Positions 1-20,824 of a stretch of DNA of 62,481 nt are shown piece by piece (position 1 is the first letter of the stretch; every line of letters begins with the position of its first letter). Made by a program: the position numbers and the translations under genes. The notes beneath the pieces were generated by a model. The model saw only the letters and a list, made by a program, of their open reading frames with translations. It did no database searches and was not told the DNA's origin. The DNA is taken from contig JAHLWZ010000878.1 in the NCBI GenBank assembly GCA_020536535.1, forward strand, positions 1 through 62,481, given 5' to 3'. This DNA is from Pelomyxa schiedti (lineage: Eukaryota > Evosea > Pelobiontida > Pelomyxidae).

Positions 1-2
1 TG

Positions 3-279
3 CCCACTGGTCACCGTCACAGCACCATCTGTCGACATTGCCTGCAAGTTTTTTTTGTTTTTAATGCAAAACTGCGGCTGCACAGAAACAAGTTCTGCCC
101 CAAACGAAAGGAAACAAAGTGAGTAAAGCAAAGCGTTTAAAAGGGATTCAAAACGGATTCAAAAGCGATTCAAAACGGATTCTAAAGCGTTTAAAAGCCT
201 TTAAAAGCTTATCACGGGTGTGTGGGTCCGTTGTCCACGCCTAATATTGATTTGCAGAGAGGATGGATGGTCTCTGTAG
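3..279 (+). CDS. 3' end of a C2HC zinc-finger protein (partial)
   Basis: The window opens inside a reading frame with the pattern C-x2-C, then a Phe-rich stretch, then H-x4-C (core CRHC ... LRLHRNKFC), followed by a basic tail. This is a zinc-binding C2HC or C2H2-like finger, and such fingers usually bind nucleic acid or protein. The frame meets a TGA at 120-122, but the same bases form a strong splice donor (GTGAGT at 119). A consensus acceptor lies at 256-257, and joining there gives the short end ETKEDGWSL and a stop at 277-279. I prefer the spliced version; the alternative is a stop at 122. The 5' part lies outside the window, so the protein's function cannot be judged. Confidence 0.5.
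133..206. repeat. Degenerate 10-11 bp tandem repeat
   Basis: About seven back-to-back copies of a 10-11 bp unit close to GCGATTCAAAA or GCGTTTAAAA. The array lies inside the proposed last intron of the zinc-finger gene, just after its donor. No function is visible. Confidence 0.7.
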
Positions 280-783
280 AAATTCCTCTGAGCAGTTTTC
301 TGCGCCGATCCTTTGGGCGGGCCCTCTTTGTGAAATAATCAACCGACCGGTTTTGTTCTCTTTCAGTGTTTCTTTTATTCTGCCCAGGTGTCGTGGCTTT
401 TGGCGGAAACGAACGTTGGTGTAAGAAGGGATTTAGTGATGAGGCACCCTGTGAAGTGTTTGTGTGATTTGAAATCCCTGGAGGTTAAACGCTACGGCAA
501 TTGCACACTTCGAGGCCATACTAAAACGTCCAGTTGCTTGTGATAAAGGCAAAAAAGTCATCTCTACTAGATACAAAAGAACCTGCGCCACCCTGTTGAT
601 AGTAATAAGAAGAGTCTAGATGGGTTCAAAGCGGTCTCACCTGAGTTGAAAATGCTATCCTTTCATCGAGAAGATTGAAGGAAAATGCTATCCTCTACGC
701 GGTGAGTAATTTGTGTTGATTGATTAAATCTCGTAACGATGGTGTGAAGGTATTCAAGCAGTTAGGGCAACGAACTTCTCAAA
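280..783. other. Gene-free stretch before the transketolase relic
   Basis: No open frame here resembles a known protein. Short open pieces are interrupted by stops in every frame. It may hold the 3' UTR of the zinc-finger gene and more decayed transketolase sequence, but I cannot align any of it with confidence. Confidence 0.4.
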
Positions 784-1177
784 TTGCGGAAATTTGGCTC
801 TTGCCTTGTATGCTCTCACATCGTGGTCTTTATGTTTGACAAAAAACCACAGGAGGGTCACCCCACTTCAAGGTTTCCTTTTATTCACGCTGCAACGGGT
901 TCATTGGGCCAAGGGTTGGGGATTGGCAGTGGAATTGCACTGGAAAAAGTTGCTGAAGGCATAGTACCCCATAGGTTTTTTAACATAACAACGTGTGCAG
1001 GTTCCCTCACGGGGTTCTGTTTGGGAGGCATCTGGCTTTGCTGCGACTAGAAACCTTGACAACATAACCTTGATCGTGGATGCAAATACATTTGGGCAAT
1101 CAGTTCCTTCAGTAAGTGCTATTACAAGCCCTGCTACTGTTCACAAGTGCACAGCAACAAAAGGCTCCCAATCCTAA
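784..1177 (+). pseudogene. Truncated, frame-disrupted transketolase relic
   Basis: Two out-of-phase pieces match the thiamine-diphosphate domain of transketolase. The first (about 860-960) has the signature HAATGSLGQGLG. The second (about 1010-1112) has GSVWEASGFA and then LDNITLIVDANTFGQS, the region around the TPP/Mg site. The GDGE motif that should join them is lost: the first piece runs into an unrelated frame, and no intron of plausible length repairs it. The next gene begins 150 nt later, so the rest of the protein (over 400 residues) is absent. Transketolase works in the pentose phosphate pathway; this copy cannot. I read it as a pseudogene left by partial duplication. An assembly error could look similar. 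Confidence 0.7.
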
Positions 1178-1326
1178 TTTCAGGGTGCCTCGTTTTGTTT
1201 TCGGCTCGTTTTTTCAAAGATATCTCTAGAAACCTCAAGCCCTTTTAATCCACAAAGCCCCATAGTTCTGTCTGTTGCCTAAGGCACTGCAATGCTTCTG
1301 ACTCAGAAGCCTGCTAGTAACTCCAC

Positions 1327-2194
1327 ATGGGCGAGGGAAAAACCCTCGAAAGGTTCTTTCGGAGAATCATAAAACCAACAAAAATGTCTGCTTCTGTGGC
1401 CATGCCGTCCGACTTGGTGATGCCAGCGGGTTGTCAGGAGATAATTTTTGAGATACTAAAGACACCAAAGAAAGCTGTCGTAGCCATTACCGGTGTGTGG
1501 GTTTTTACGCAGATCTCGTTTGTATACGTGAACAACATAGGAATAAAGCATTTGCCTAAGATCTACACTGCCCTACAAACACGTGTCTTTTTTTTACCTT
1601 ATTTTATTTTTTTAAGGTGTTGGAGGACAATACTTGGGATGGTTGATGGGAACACCTGGAATTTCTGGCTTTTTCATGGACGCCTTTGTTCCGTACATGC
1701 AGGAAGCCTTGGCGGCATTCTTGGGGGAACCAAGCGTATCCCAGGCAGTTTCACGGCCGGTGGTTGCTCAAATGGCCGCTGCTGCCTACGCAAAAGCCTG
1801 CCCACTATCAAGCCCTGATAACGCTGTGGGCATTGCTTGCTCTGGGACAATTGCTACAAACTACGTCAAGAAGTGTGCATGTGCATGTCTCTTAAAATAA
1901 ATAGTAACACTATCTCGAATCCCATCCTAAAACCATTGCTCATACTCATTTAGGGGACCACACCACGCTTTTGTGTGCGTGCATCTGGCCAATGCCCGCT
2001 ATGCAGCTCACATCAACTTTGAGAAAGGGAAGCGTAACCGCTTCCAGGAGGAATGTGTTGTGAGTGAACTCATGCTCCGCTTAACTGGTATTGCCTGTGG
2101 TGTCACCACCGAGGCTGCTACAACAGCCGCTATGACTCCCGGATTCTCTGGTGCAGATGCTCTCGAAATTTTCCCTGTTGAAACTCTTGGGTAA
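1327..2194 (+). CDS. CinA C-terminal-like (nicotinamide-nucleotide amidohydrolase-like) protein
   Basis: A three-exon gene: 1327-1492, 1617-1872 and 1954-2194. Splicing restores the run ITGVGGQYLGWLMG after a KKAVVAITG strand, then GISGFFMDAFVPY, then AVGIACSGTIATNY and KKGPHHAFVCVHLA. This order is that of the CinA C-terminal fold, which deamidates nicotinamide mononucleotide in bacteria. Eukaryotic relatives are found beside or fused to nucleotidyltransferase-like domains. No nucleotidyltransferase domain is seen here, so this is a stand-alone domain of about 220 residues. In-frame ATGs occur at 1327 and 1384; the conserved part starts after the second, so the start is uncertain. Whether the enzyme is active cannot be told from sequence. 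It converges on the DUF1848 gene with a gap of 60 nt. Confidence 0.8.
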
Positions 2195-2254
2195 CCAGAA
2201 GCTAAGGGATATAACACAGTAAAAACAAAAGAAATGCTTCTAAGTGTCTTGCAA

Positions 2255-4037
2255 TCAATCTTTCTTGGAGGGCGTTACTTTTGTTGTGTTGGCGGTTGGT
2301 GTTGCTGGGAGTCCACAATCCTCAATATCCGTACTTTTAGGACCATGTCTGGCATAACTGAAAAGAGTTAGTCTTTGGAACGTGGAAAGGTGCATACCAA
2401 TACAAGCATTTGTGGCCACATTTCTGCTGGTTATAGGATCCAATGTCAATGAAATCAGTGCACCGGCACCCTGGCCTGGCAGACTGCTTGTGTGCTCGCG
2501 ATTTGGAGGAGAGTGGTTTCTTGCCTCGTTTGGAAAGAATTGTGTCGATATAAGTCGCGTTGATACAGGAAGTACTGCTGACTCCTTCAATGCCACAGAC
2601 TGCAGAATCAGAGCACCCACGAATTTGAACTCCATAGAGCCGAGCAATCTCAACCATATGTTCAATATTTGCATGAACTTCTTCTTTGGTGTGGGGGACA
2701 AACTCGAGCCCTGACTGGAGCATGCAACGCACCGCAGTTTTATACGTGGTGACAAATCCTACTGATATGTACGGTATACGCTCCTTTCCGGCCACTTGAC
2801 ATAGTTTCTCAAACCAGTCTCCTTCCAAGTTGCAATGCACTTCATTTGGTTCATCTGGGGAAGTCCTGTGATGGCGATATCGCACTACTGGGTCAAATCT
2901 TAGAAGAACTGCCTCTGGTCCAAACCGCTGAGCAAGAAGATGAACTTGATCCATCCTATCCTCCCATGTTGAATGCAATCCCGGTTCCAACTCAGTGTCG
3001 GCGGGGCCATTTATTGTAAATTGGAAGAGCCATGCATCATATTTATCTACGAGTTCTGCCCCTGGCTTCCCAGGTGCAATAGCTTCCAAGAACGGCCTGT
3101 AGTTTTTGCTCCAACACACCCACGCTCTCACAATCTTCGGAGATAGATCAACAGTAGTGAAAGTACTGCCATGAGTGAAGGGGTTTGGCACACTGAGAAG
3201 AGCATTATGATGCACGGCCTGGGCAATCACATTCATTAGCCAAGGAGTGTGAAATGCTGCAATATCTGTTCGGCTACTACAAGATATGACTTCATGAACA
3301 GTGCGGTTACGTTTGGGAGCGAAAGGTTTCTCACTCAAAACTAGTGACACAGTAGTAGGTGGTGCTCTTTTCCCACATGCTGTAGATTCCGGCGAATTCT
3401 CATTAGAATTCTCGGTTTTACAGGGCGGAGAAGTTGGTGCTGGAGGTACCAAACACTGCAGCGTAGTTTGCCTCATTTTTGGGGGAGTATGTCCCTTGGA
3501 TTTAGGTGAAATCTGAAGGCCAGAAGAACGCGATTTGGAGCAAGGAGAAACAGGAGGACCAGTGCGGGCGGCAGTAATCACCTTCTTGGAACCAATCACG
3601 CCCTTAGAGGCCTCAGTAGGAGGGGACCTGGAAGAAGCCGAGCCTCGCGCCTTTGCGGTTGCTTTTTCCACTGAGAACCCAGATGGACTGGAGCGCGCGG
3701 CACTGGGCGCCGCGGGCTTCTTGTCCTCAACATCGGCCGGGTCGCTGCCATCCGGCAAGTGCTGCCAATAGGGCGAGGCTAGTCTCGGCGTGGATGTGGC
3801 GGTACAGCTGACGACAGTGGTGGCAGAACTAGTACTAGGCGACGAAACCGCGCTACTGGTACTAGTAGTGGTGTGCTGTGGAGTCGGTCGCGGAGGTGAT
3901 TGCGACGGGGGTTTCGAAACCGGCACGGGATCTTGGGGTGTGTGTTGGTTGGTTTCTGTGGGGTCCCGTTGTGTCTGGGCCAAAAAATCGTCCAGCGCGT
4001 CCAAGTCGTCCTCACTCCACCCGACACCCGACGTCAT
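2255..4037 (-). CDS. DUF1848-family protein with iron-sulfur-like Cys cluster
   Basis: Two exons (4037-2398 and 2357-2255) give about 580 residues. The first 240 are a Ser/Thr/Pro-rich, probably disordered extension. From about residue 250 the DUF1848 domain begins with the typical SRTDIAAFH motif. It continues through WLFQFTINGP, VLLRFDPVV and a strand ending in YISVGFV. The C-terminal Cys cluster (C-x-C, IDIGSYN, then C-x3-C-x2-C) is complete only after removing a 40-nt intron at 2358-2397, which turns CLYWYA into CLYCYA, the family's signature ending. The family is mainly bacterial and uncharacterised. Its Cys pattern resembles radical-SAM or spore-photolyase-like Fe-S sites; that is an inference. 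Divergent from MIOS, 69 nt apart. Confidence 0.85.
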
Positions 4038-4106
4038 TTATCTGTTATCTCTTTCGCCGAAGCTCAGATCAGAGTTCTTTTTTTTTTTTTTTTGTGGGCG
4101 TGGCAT
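4038..4106. promoter_or_regulatory. Shared divergent upstream region with a 14-T tract
   Basis: Only 69 nt separate the start codons of the DUF1848 gene and MIOS. The stretch includes an uninterrupted run of about 14 T (about 4079-4092), so 5' UTRs and promoters of both genes must overlap or be very short. No TATA element is obvious. Confidence 0.4.
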
Positions 4107-7100
4107 ATGTTTTCGTCGTCCCCGTCTACGGCGGCCAACAAGACCCAGTACATTGTGAAATTCAACCCACGCAATGGAACCAGTTTCGTGGTGGGTGACA
4201 GTGATTCCCTGCGCCTGTTCAACATCACAACCACAAACACTTCTAGAAGAAAACGCCCAATGGTACAGTGCCCACACCTCCCTTTTTTCCCCTCGGTTTA
4301 TTTTACTACAGGATAGTGCTATAGTGGCTTCAAGCAGCAGAGTTTGCATGGAAAAAGTTGTACGTGGAATTTCACTGGGAGAAGAGCACGCTATCACCCC
4401 TACGCCCATTACGCACGACATTCCACAGCTCAAAGTTTGTTATTTCTCCCTTACAATCGTTGGTAACATCTGGGTTTTCTTTTCTTTTCTTGTGACTCAG
4501 TGCCTTGCATGGAGCTTATTTGATGATGCTCACATTGCTGTCGGAGTTCCTGGACGGTATCCATGTCAACTACTCTCATTTCTTTTTCCCAACTATAACT
4601 ATTCAAGCGTGCTACTGTGTGATCTTCGGGAGTACAGAATCTCACCAAGGGTATTAACTTCAGCATATTCGCCTGGCAGGACCTGCCAGTGCCTTGCCTG
4701 GGATCCCCTGATAACATCCAGAGTAGCAGCATGTAGTAGCCAGTGTTCTTAACTTGGCTCACCCGCACACAAAATAAAGGCTGGTCAAGGATGAGGTCAC
4801 AACAACCCATTTCCGTCTGGGATTTTGCACAACCCCAAGTCACAATGCCTTCTGGCTCCTCTGTAAGTGTCATGTGTGTACAAATGGACATTCATCATTT
4901 GTCATGGAGGAAACTAGGCGTTCACCAAGATTTGATGTGAAATCACCTCTTCCTGACGAAATGTCTGTTTTTAAGGCTAATGTGGATCTGCCCCATGACT
5001 GTGCTGCAGCCATAAGCTGGAGTCCATGTATGCAATATTTTTAAAAGAAAATTCTGAATTTTTGACCTCCTATAGATCAACATGGACTTCTCGCTTCTGT
5101 GGGGCAAAAACAGCTTAGATTATTTTCTGTTGATGGTACAAATTAACTGCCACCACACCTCGTGTTAATATCTATTTTCTTTGGTTGCAGAAGGAAAAGC
5201 TACGGCCCAATCCAAAGACCTACCCCATACATTGACAGGGGTCTGTTTTGATCCTCATTGTTCAATGCGACTGGCTACCCACGGTGATGAGATAATAAAG
5301 ATCTGGGATATGAGGAACCTTTCCTCACCCGTACTGCGCCGACTTCTTTTGATAACATCTTACATTCGCCAAGCTCTCGATTAATTACACTGGTGTATCT
5401 AAATCTGTCATCAAGCAATTGGATTGGTGTCCCTCGTTGCCCGGTGTTCTGGCATGTATTACAAATGAAAGAGAAGAGGTCTCTTAATTAGTCAATTTCC
5501 CACATTGAATTGCATAAAGATAAGACTTTGGCACTGCGAGAAAGGAGGCGAACTTGAAATTTACAAAGAAAAATGTAATCACTTGCAATTCCAACCCGGC
5601 CTAATCCTTATAAAATAGCCTACCCTACTTTGGATGCACTTGCGTCATTCTCATGGCACCCCAATTGCATTGGAACCATGCTAACTGTATGTCACTTCCT
5701 CTACCAGGAATGATACAAACCATATAGATTACTCCAAGTGGAATCATTGATATGGTTGTATGTGAAAGGGCAAAAGCTTGTGTGATGCACCCTACTGGTC
5801 AGTTATCATTTACAGATGGTTCAGCGTTACATTGGCTCCTTTTCCCACCCACGTACTGCAAAAGAATTTATTTGTTCACATTCTGAAATTCTCGTGCAGA
5901 CCAACTGAAACCCTTGGAAGTGCCGATATTTCTGTTGTCATGCATGAAAGGGCAAAAGCAGGCTACTCTGTGAACGCAAGTAGAACACCATCTTTTCTCA
6001 GCCTAAGATACCACCCCCGTAGATACCAAAAAATATTGACATCGTCTCATCCTACATGAGAGATGAAACTCTCATCAATCTCTGGGAATGGCTTCGTTTT
6101 GTGGAAGAAAGAGCGAAAGTCAGTCAACTACCAAGTGCTATACCTGGTTGTAATTATCTTGTAAACCAAGGTATTTCTTATCCTCGGCGATTTTACTTCT
6201 TCAGACCTGGTGTAGGTGTTCTGGAAAAAGAAAAAGAAGTTCGAATATCCTCTTTCACACTGTATCGAAGTCGACAACGCCTGGAATGCTTAGAGTTGTG
6301 TGGTTGGACATGGGGTGCTGATCTTTCTTTGCCCTCGTTTTCCAATTACCTTGGACAGTGTGTTTCCTATCAACTTCTGTTTCATTATTACTTAGAAGTT
6401 GAACAAAAGGCTGGAAAGCCAAGGAGAATATGAAAGGGCGGCCGCTATAGCCGTGTTCAACATTGATATTCAACGTGCCATTTTTATTCTTAATAAGGGA
6501 TCAGCTGTACACCAAGGGCTTAGAGGTTTCTAATTCTTTTGTGCTGTACTACTTGACCATATGCAGGTAAAGCAATGCAACTTGCTGCAATTGCACTTGC
6601 TGGGTTCCAAGGTTTAGATGAATCAACAAAGCATCGCCCTGTTCACAATTCCCGTGCCTCGTCCTCTCCTGCTTTATGGCGAGACACCTGCGAAGTTTTA
6701 TGTCGAGAGGAATACCATCTGTACCTTAGGGTATACACTTTCCCTCCCGACAGTGGCTCTACTTATATTCAGATTACTTAGGCGATGATGACTTTCTTAT
6801 TGAGAAGTCCTGGAGATGTTATTAAAATGACCTTTCTAAAGCTCCTGGACAGGACTGCTGTAGCTTGTTGTTATTTGGATGACAGTGACGTATACTCTTC
6901 TCCCTCCAGAAATATCTAACTTCACCAAATAGCTCCAAACATTCTTTGCCAATGAGACAGCAGCAGTGAAGCAAGCAGGTGTATTGGAAGGGATTATACT
7001 AACGGGATTTTCCAAGCCGGATGTGATAATTCTTCTTCAAAGCTATATTGACCGCACTGGTTTTATAGTATTTTTGGAATCTTCCCCAATAAGTTTATCT

Positions 7101-7829
7101 CTAGGTGACATACAAACTGCAACATTAGTTGGTTGCCGGTCCAACACCATTAAAGACCCTATTGTTTCACGATGGCTCGATATGTGAGTCGCCAATCACT
7201 CAAAACCTAATAGTCATAACATTTCTCAGATATAGAGATATGCTTGACAGGTGGAGGTTGTGGCATGAAAGAGCTTTCCTTGATGTCGTCGTGCAACCGC
7301 GGAGGTTGGAAGAACGGCCAACTCAACAGGTACACGTTCATTCTCTTTTACGCTCCAACCGTTACTGCACAGGTCGTTGCTTGTTGTGCGTACTGCACAC
7401 ATCCTTTACCAGCTTCCGCACTTCCAAATCAAAACACGCGTTCTGCCCCAAAGGGCAGACCGTCCCAAACACCCACCAAGGTACCACATTTATATCTCCT
7501 TAGTGAGTGACTGAAAATCCGGCAGGTGTTTGCATGTCCCGATTGCAGGAAACCACTTCCTCCATGTGCGGTTTGCCAGATGCCTTTAGCTTGTATTGTC
7601 TACCCCGACAATAGCCTGGAATCAGGTACTATGCCTACAACCAAAAACTGTGCCAACAAACTCAAACTGGCTACTGACATTGTTTGCAGTCCAACCGCTT
7701 GGTGATTGGCTTACATGGTGTCAGTCTTGCTCCCATGGAGGCCATGCCTCACACATTTTGTCATGGTTTGCATCACACACCACGTGCCCAGTAACTGGTT
7801 GCAAATGTCACTGCAACGAACTAGAATAA
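4107..7829 (+). CDS. MIOS: MIOS/Mio, GATOR2 complex subunit
   Basis: A many-exon gene whose spliced pieces align in order with MIOS. N-terminal WD40 blades carry [38 protein letters not shown] and [11 protein letters not shown] helical middle follows with LELCGWTW. The C-terminal part has [31 protein letters not shown] and a cysteine/histidine-rich end ([14 protein letters not shown], then [17 protein letters not shown] and [10 protein letters not shown]), which is the RING/zinc-ribbon of the family. MIOS is a core GATOR2 subunit at the lysosome or vacuole; GATOR2 opposes GATOR1 and so permits TORC1 activation by amino acids. Start chosen at the first ATG in frame with [13 protein letters not shown]. 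It ends 65 nt from the 3' end of the TOR gene on the other strand. Confidence 0.93.
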
Positions 7830-7894
7830 AGGAATTCCCACCTTTAAGATGGGAATGGGATTCTTGGTTTATACAACAAAAATACAACAACCTA
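7830..7894. terminator. Shared convergent 3' region of MIOS and TOR
   Basis: Both genes end within 65 nt of each other on opposite strands, so their 3' UTRs and polyadenylation sites must overlap. A canonical AATAAA is not seen inside the gap itself; AATAAA on the + strand occurs at the very end of the MIOS coding region. Confidence 0.4.
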
Positions 7895-17544
<9,650 letters not shown>

Positions 17545-17818
17545 ACAATATGAGACCTCACTCGACCACACGCCACAACAAAACTATGGGTGCCGAAAAA
17601 AAAAAAAACCGACGCACGATCAACGGGGTACACCACCCCCAAAAAAAATAGAAAGAAAAAACCTTGAAGAGATCAAGTTGGGGGTTCACCGGGAATCGAG
17701 AATCTCTGAACTTTGTTGATGCCTTAATCATCAACAACTTGTGCTTCTTCTATCTTTCTATTTTTTTTCCGTTGGCGATTTTTGGTATTCCAAAAGGTGG
17801 TGTTCTTTAAGTGGGGAT
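17545..17818. other. Intergenic, TOR 5' / trehalase 3'
   Basis: About 270 nt between two minus-strand genes. It holds A-rich runs at about 17595-17608 and 17641-17648 and a T-rich run near 17760. No gene is seen. Confidence 0.5.
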
Positions 17819-19924
17819 TCACCCAGAGTAGAACTTTACCAACAGGTCAAGAATTACACCGTTAGTCCATCCAAATCCTTCCTGTACATCATACTCGCCT
17901 CCTCCACCAGGTGCTCCACATTGTGTGGCATTGTACCTGTAATTATGGGTTTAGTATGAGGTAGTTTGAGGGTTTGTGCATACTTTTCGTACATGTGGTT
18001 TGTGGAATCCCATCCAACATAATTTGAAGTAACCCAGATATCAGCCAGTTGTTTGGCAAGGGATTGGGCCTAAAGAGAGATAATTAGAAATAAGTTACTG
18101 TTGGAAATATTAGAGATACAAGTGGGTCCTCGATTTCTCTAAGGCCCTCAATTATGAACCACTCAGATGGAGGCCATGAATTGGGGAAATCCCATTGTTG
18201 AGAAGCCACTTTATTGAATGAAGAAGGTATGCCTCCCGGGAATGATGTGAGGTCTAAATCTACTAGCGTTTGCACAGCTACCATTGGGTCGACTTGGTCC
18301 TGTGATTGAATTATTCATTATCTGCGGCCAGAAACTGTCATACCTCATAAAGCCCAGCCCATAACGGAAGGAAATTAGAGGGATAAAAGTCAGTGCTTCT
18401 TTCTTGTGTATCCATAAAGTAGTCGTACCATGAACCTGAGAGATTGAGATATTTTCCTTTCGCCAGTTTTACCTCTTTGTTGGTCCCATAGAAGGGCATT
18501 TACAGATTGTGCCTGTTATAAAGTTGATTAGTTTGTAGAGAAAAAGGACCTTAGTTACCCGTTGTGTGGCAGCTTCAGAAAAAGTTAAAGCAGTTACAGA
18601 ATCACCACACTGCAGGTATAAGTTTGAGAGAACTACTTCATCAGCATACAGGATACTGAAAAGTGATTTAGAAGTTGTAGTAGTTGTATGGACTGTGCGA
18701 ACCTGTTCAAGTCAACAGGAATGACTTGACTAACGCGTATTGTTTCAATGGACTGTCCATCAGCAAACCAACGAGAAGAAAAGTCCCACCTGGCTATATA
18801 TCAAAAACCAAGTTATTATGTGTAATTTTTGACCCTGTTTCTGCTCCAGAAGCCAGATTTCGATAAAGTTCAGCTCTTTGGGTTATATCCACATTCTGCG
18901 CAGTGTCGTAATCCTGTGCATATCCTTCTGAAGACTGATGTGAGAGGAAAGATATTTAGTAACAGGAAACCTGGCCTGGGCCTATTTGTATCAGCTCTGA
19001 AATAGGCCAGTCCAGTGGTACTATCTGTTCGTCGAGAGGTCCAAAAAGAGTGCTCTTTGTTCAGTGCCGTTGCAGCATAGTCGCAAAAGAAGGAAATATT
19101 GCCAGTTGCCTTGACATAATCATTCACCATGAGGGGGAGAAGAGGGGGCTGACTGCGGTCCAAATAATACACTCGCCCACCATTGGGGACAAATCCGTAC
19201 TCTAATACAGAGCTTGCAAGATTTTCAATCATTCCCCGAGTTGTAGTGAGCATTCCGCAAGTCTTGTGAAAATCAGAACTAATAACGCCATGAAGATATG
19301 CTCACCATAAGACCCTTCAAAATCCAGTATGTGTCCCAATAATACCACTCCCTGAATCGTCCTCCTGGGGCAATGAACGGGTTTGGAAAATTAATGAAGG
19401 AGTGGCGCTCTGGATTTGTGAGCGCTTCTGCCGTAAGTTGCTTTCCAAGGTCAGACCATATTTCATTCAAACTAAGTGCCCAATCCTGGTACTTCTCCTC
19501 AACAATATCTTTGTGTTAAAAAAGCATTAGGAAATACCCAAAACGGGGTGGAATTAAATGATTTAAGCTTACTATCAACAAATACAGGGTGTGCCACCCA
19601 GTCACTTGGAGTCCATTGGTCCACGTCACTCCCAGCTTCTGAGAAATAAGTATCCAGGTAAATGCTTATCTGATCGGGCGTGGGACTGGGCCCCAGGGCA
19701 CGAAGCGCGTCCAAAGCCACTTGTGGGTCAACAATCAGTGGCATGTCGACGAAAGTCTTGGAGTCGTTGTACAGTCTGGCCAACTGCACGGGCCTCAGCA
19801 GTCTCTCGTCGCAAAATACCGAGGACGTGCACGCAGGCTCAACATCGACATCCCATAAGTCTGCCATTGCGGCAGCAAACAGTAGACACCACACCGACGC
19901 CCACAACGGAACGGTGCACCGCAT
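17819..19924 (-). CDS. Secreted acid-type trehalase (GH37)
   Basis: The first exon starts [20 protein letters not shown], a clear signal peptide. The family's first signature, [19 protein letters not shown], lies at about 19,370-19,310. The catalytic-acid segment AETGWDFSSRW is restored by splicing at about 18,850-18,795. The second signature, [14 protein letters not shown], lies at about 18,210-18,160. The last exon ends in [17 protein letters not shown], the usual C-terminus of GH37. The enzyme hydrolyses trehalose to two glucose molecules; the signal peptide places it outside the cell, in a vacuole or on the surface. All diagnostic motifs are present, so it is probably active. It lies between TOR and an EF-hand gene on the same strand. 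Confidence 0.93.
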
Positions 19925-20035
19925 CGGGAATCAAACGATTTCAAATTGGATACTGAGATCTAGATCGATGGGAAAAAAATTATATTTTTAGGGCATTGGC
20001 CCACGTTTTGTGTTGATTTGTACATCATAGTGTTG

Positions 20036-20824
20036 CTATTCCAAAAGCTTCAGGAATTCCTTGTAGTCAATAGAGCCGTCTTTGTTGGTATCTGCAAGTT
20101 GCATCATGACATCCACCTCGGCTTCTGACAATGGCTCTCCTCGTCTGTTTAATGTTAGAGAACAGTCAAGGTCTGTGGGTAAAACGTCATCATTGCTTCT
20201 CTAAATTCGGCTGCGGATATCTTCCCATCTCCATTTTTGTCAAAGGCCCGGAAGGCCAGCATGAGGTGTTCCTGAGGTGAAATTTCTGGTGCACCCTGTT
20301 ATTTCGGGAGTTCCAAATCACAAAATACCTTTTTGCGATGCTATTACAAATCCGATGAATTCGTCAAATGAAAGAGTGCCACTGTTGTCTACATCAAGGG
20401 CTATTCAGTAGTATTGAAAAGTTAGTCAGGAAAAAAAGGCAAAAATACAGCCTGAACCTTTTGTTGCCTCAGCAATTTCTTCCAATGACGGATTCATGCC
20501 GCACCTGCGCAATAGGTTGCCAAATTCAGTAATGTCCAGAAGGCCGTTGTTGTTTGAATCGGTCTCACAAAACAGCTGCCATGCCTTGGCAAAGTCCGTT
20601 GTGGAAAGAGGGCATGCCTTCCCGCAGTTGGTGCACACGCCACCTTATTTTTTTCTTTTGGTGGTTCACACGGAGAGAAGGCGGCAGAGAAACACCACAA
20701 GAACCAAAACAGTCTAGTCACCTTCATAGTGGCAGGCCTTGGACTTTCCACCAGGACACTCGTTAAACACGCCACTCCCACTGCTGCTCAACGTTGTTCG
20801 TTTGGTTCCGGCACGTGCACTCAT
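20036..20824 (-). CDS. Four-EF-hand calmodulin-like protein with Cys-rich N-terminus
   Basis: Exon 1 (ATG at 20824) is joined by an 85-nt intron to the main exons. The N-terminus of about 45 residues has six cysteines in the segment ECPGGKSKACHYEGG plus VCTNCGKACPLS. Four EF-hand loops follow: DSNNNGLLDITE, DVDNSGTLSFDE, a third read as DKNGDGKISAAE, and DTNKDGSIDYKE before the stop. The loops keep the acidic residues at positions 1, 3, 5 and 12, so calcium binding is expected. The core looks like calmodulin or centrin, but the cysteine-rich N-terminus is unlike either. An apparent signal-peptide frame (MKVTRLFWFLWC) falls inside the intron and is not used in this model. Confidence 0.82.

Noticed and set aside
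2337..2397. C-terminal frame of the DUF1848 protein ending in QLCQTWS
   Set aside because: This is read-through into an intron. Splicing gives the family motif CLYCYA and a different end at 2255.
3790..4160. Plus-strand Val/Gly-rich frames upstream of MIOS
   Set aside because: They are the antisense of the Ser/Thr/Pro-rich DUF1848 N-terminus; MIOS starts at 4107 in one of these frames.
20640..20731. Signal-peptide-like frame MKVTRLFWFLWC upstream of the EF-hand gene
   Set aside because: It lies inside an intron that joins exon 1 (ATG 20824) to the Cys module; its frame does not continue into the EF-hands.
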